Source of the DNA: Mycobacterium sp. ITM-2016-00318
Lineage (GTDB): Bacteria > Actinomycetota > Actinomycetes > Mycobacteriales > Mycobacteriaceae
DNA length: 64,000 bases
Assembly: GCF_002968285.2 (NCBI RefSeq)
Contig: NZ_CP134400.1
Coordinates: 1,426,001-1,490,000, forward strand
Reading direction: 5' to 3'
Of the stretch, positions 62,905-64,000 are shown piece by piece. The translations under genes and the position numbers were made by a program. The notes beneath the pieces are model-generated. The model did no database searches. It saw nothing but the letters and a program-made list of their open reading frames with translations, and was not told the DNA's origin. Each line of letters starts with the position of its first letter. Position 1 is the first letter of the stretch.

Positions 62905-64000
62905 GGGGAGAGTTCGGCGTGCACTTCGGCGGCCGCGCGGCGGCCCGACCGCACGGCGCCGTCGAGGAAGCCGGTCCACTCGTCGGCGGTTTCGGTGCCT
63001 GCCCAGTGCAGGCCGTCCACCGGCTTGCGCAGCCAAGGCCCATAGCTGGTCCACGAGCCGGGCGGGACTGCGGCCGTCGGTCCGCCCGGTGCGAATTCCT
63101 CGCTGCCCCAACAGTGGTCGAGGTAATCGATGGGCTCCAGTGCCTCCGTGCCGAACAGGTCGGCGAACCCTGCCAGCGCACGCTCGCGACGCTCGGCGGG
63201 CGGCAGCGAGTCGAATGTGCGCGGGTCGGTGAAGCCGAGGAGAACGCCCGGTCCGTCTCCGTCCGGGCTGACGTCGAACGTGACGAACACCGCCCCTTCG
63301 TCGGACAGTGCCTCTCCGCTGCAGCCACCTGCGCGCCAGAACGGCGTCTCGTAAGCGGCGTAGGCCTTGCTGAGGCGTCCCTGCGGCCAGTGCTGCGCGA
63401 GCTTTTCGTATTCGGCGGGAAGGGCCGGGGAGAAGTCGATGGCCGTTCGATGTTCGGGCGGGATCGCCACGATGACCGCCCTGGCAGTGACGTCGCCGCC
63501 GCCGGCGCCGACGGTGAAGGTGCCGTCGGGGTGGCGCTCGACGCGCGCGACGATGGCGCCGAGCCTGACGCGATCCCCCAACTCCCCGGCCAGCTTCAGC
63601 GCGATCTGCTGAGTGCCGCCGGGGAAGCGGTCCTGCTGTGCGCCGCCCTGAACGTCGAGCATCCGGCCAAGCCCCCCCGCGGCCTTGACGTAGCGCACGG
63701 CATGCAGCATCGACACCTTGTCGGGTTCGCAGCCCCACGTCACCCTCGACATGATCGCCATCAGATCGCGCGTCGAGGCGCCGGCGTGCAGCGAGCGCAA
63801 CCAGCGGTCCAGTGTCTGCTCGTCGAGATGGCTCGCGTGGGGCGCCTTCCACGGCTCCGCGAGCGACAGGCGGCGGCAGAGTCGTTCGAATCGCCACTGG
63901 ATGCGGGAGACGTCGAACAGCTCGAGCATGGACAACCGCGGAATGGTGCTGCGGTAGGCGCGGACCCGGCCCCGCCACTTGATCAGGTTTTTGCCGCGGG
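62901..64000 (-). CDS. Flavin-containing amine oxidase (N terminus beyond right edge)
   Basis: The frame is open through the right edge of the window ([17 protein letters not shown] is read just inside it), so the FAD-binding N terminus is missing and ~366 residues are visible. The C-terminal signature [31 protein letters not shown] is the monoamine-oxidase FAD/substrate region, with [13 protein letters not shown] and VIVAIPP upstream. It oxidises an amine to an imine or aldehyde with H2O2 release; the substrate is unknown. AofH-like. Confidence 0.88.
   Translation of the reverse strand, partial: RGKNLIKWRGRVRAYRSTIPRLSMLELFDVSRIQWRFERLCRRLSLAEPWKAPHASHLDEQTLDRWLRSLHAGASTRDLMAIMSRVTWGCEPDKVSMLHAVRYVKAAGGLGRMLDVQGGAQQDRFPGGTQQIALKLAGELGDRVRLGAIVARVERHPDGTFTVGAGGGDVTARAVIVAIPPEHRTAIDFSPALPAEYEKLAQHWPQGRLSKAYAAYETPFWRAGGCSGEALSDEGAVFVTFDVSPDGDGPGVLLGFTDPRTFDSLPPAERRERALAGFADLFGTEALEPIDYLDHCWGSEEFAPGGPTAAVPPGSWTSYGPWLRKPVDGLHWAGTETADEWTGFLDGAVRSGRRAAAEVHAELSP

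Noticed and set aside
61687..63978. One 763-residue fusion of a quinone reductase with upstream sequence
   Set aside because: The upstream ~440 codons are an out-of-frame shadow of the amine oxidase; the reductase has its own good start at 62658.

Overview
The window is a contiguous stretch of a high-GC actinobacterial chromosome, almost certainly a Mycobacteriaceae member of the Mycolicibacterium type. The evidence is gene content and order. From the left end to about 50.5 kb the genes follow, in inverted orientation and from memory, the M. tuberculosis Rv3230c to Rv3193c block: ferredoxin reductase/desA3, rsgA, aroA, SRAP protein, sigH-rshA, biotin-carrier protein, pdtaS, whiB1, diacylglycerol kinase, entC-gpm2, parA-like, rhlE, TetR, DUF3152, moeZ, lipV, adnAB, K+ channel, nudC, mrx1, uvrD2, whiB7, UbiB-like, TOMM-like, DUF2342, PDZ-Lon and UPF0182. 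No database search was possible; all assignments rest on motifs, remembered family members and synteny.

Layout: 1-2.3 kb membrane fatty-acid desaturase with its reductase and a TetR regulator. 2.3-5 kb a non-syntenic insert (lipoprotein, aldo/keto reductase, secreted peptide, SDR). 5-8.1 kb rsgA-aroA and the divergent SRAP gene. 8.1-11.8 kb a second insert (methyltransferase, DUF2071, NDMA-type alcohol dehydrogenase) plus an SDR. 11.8-13.6 kb a broken ybaK beside a 22-bp-arm palindrome, then sigH-rshA and the tiny ribosomal protein bL37. 13.7-19.7 kb signalling and cofactor genes. 19.7-30.5 kb ParA-like, helicase and housekeeping genes. 30.5-42 kb a DNA-repair region (adnA-adnB, uvrD2) interleaved with a K+ channel, nudC and mrx1. 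42-42.6 kb the whiB7 resistance regulator with a promoter, upstream ORF and terminator leader. 42.6-50.5 kb conserved membrane, protease and kinase-like genes. 50.6-53.4 kb a decayed c-di-GMP gene, followed at once by initiator tRNA-Met. 53.5-64 kb a less conserved segment of hydrolases, AhpD-like proteins, a STAS protein, small proteins, an EEP phosphodiesterase, a quinone reductase and an edge-truncated flavin amine oxidase.

Several genes connect functionally. SigH/RshA, Mrx1 and WhiB1/WhiB7 are redox or stress regulators. AdnAB, UvrD2, the SRAP protein and the alkyltransferase-like protein deal with DNA damage. Translational coupling (ATGA/GTGA overlaps) is seen at aroA-rsgA, sigH-rshA, gpm2-entC-GNAT, adnA-adnB, channel-nudC, the AhpD-like pair and the quinone reductase-EEP pair.

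I did not find a clearly new multi-gene system. The observations most worth checking are: the whiB7 leader; the long-isoform start of sigH; an rhlE leader in which a hairpin encloses a nine-codon ORF; two matching operators at a TetR gene and a lipoprotein gene; an orphan TOMM cyclodehydratase-like gene in an operon-like array with a UbiB-like kinase; and nonsense or deletion decay of ybaK and of the GGDEF/EAL gene. No intergenic gap exceeds about 300 bases once the small ORFs are counted. The longest, 41925-42335, is the whiB7 leader; 15834-16083 is the whiB1 promoter region.
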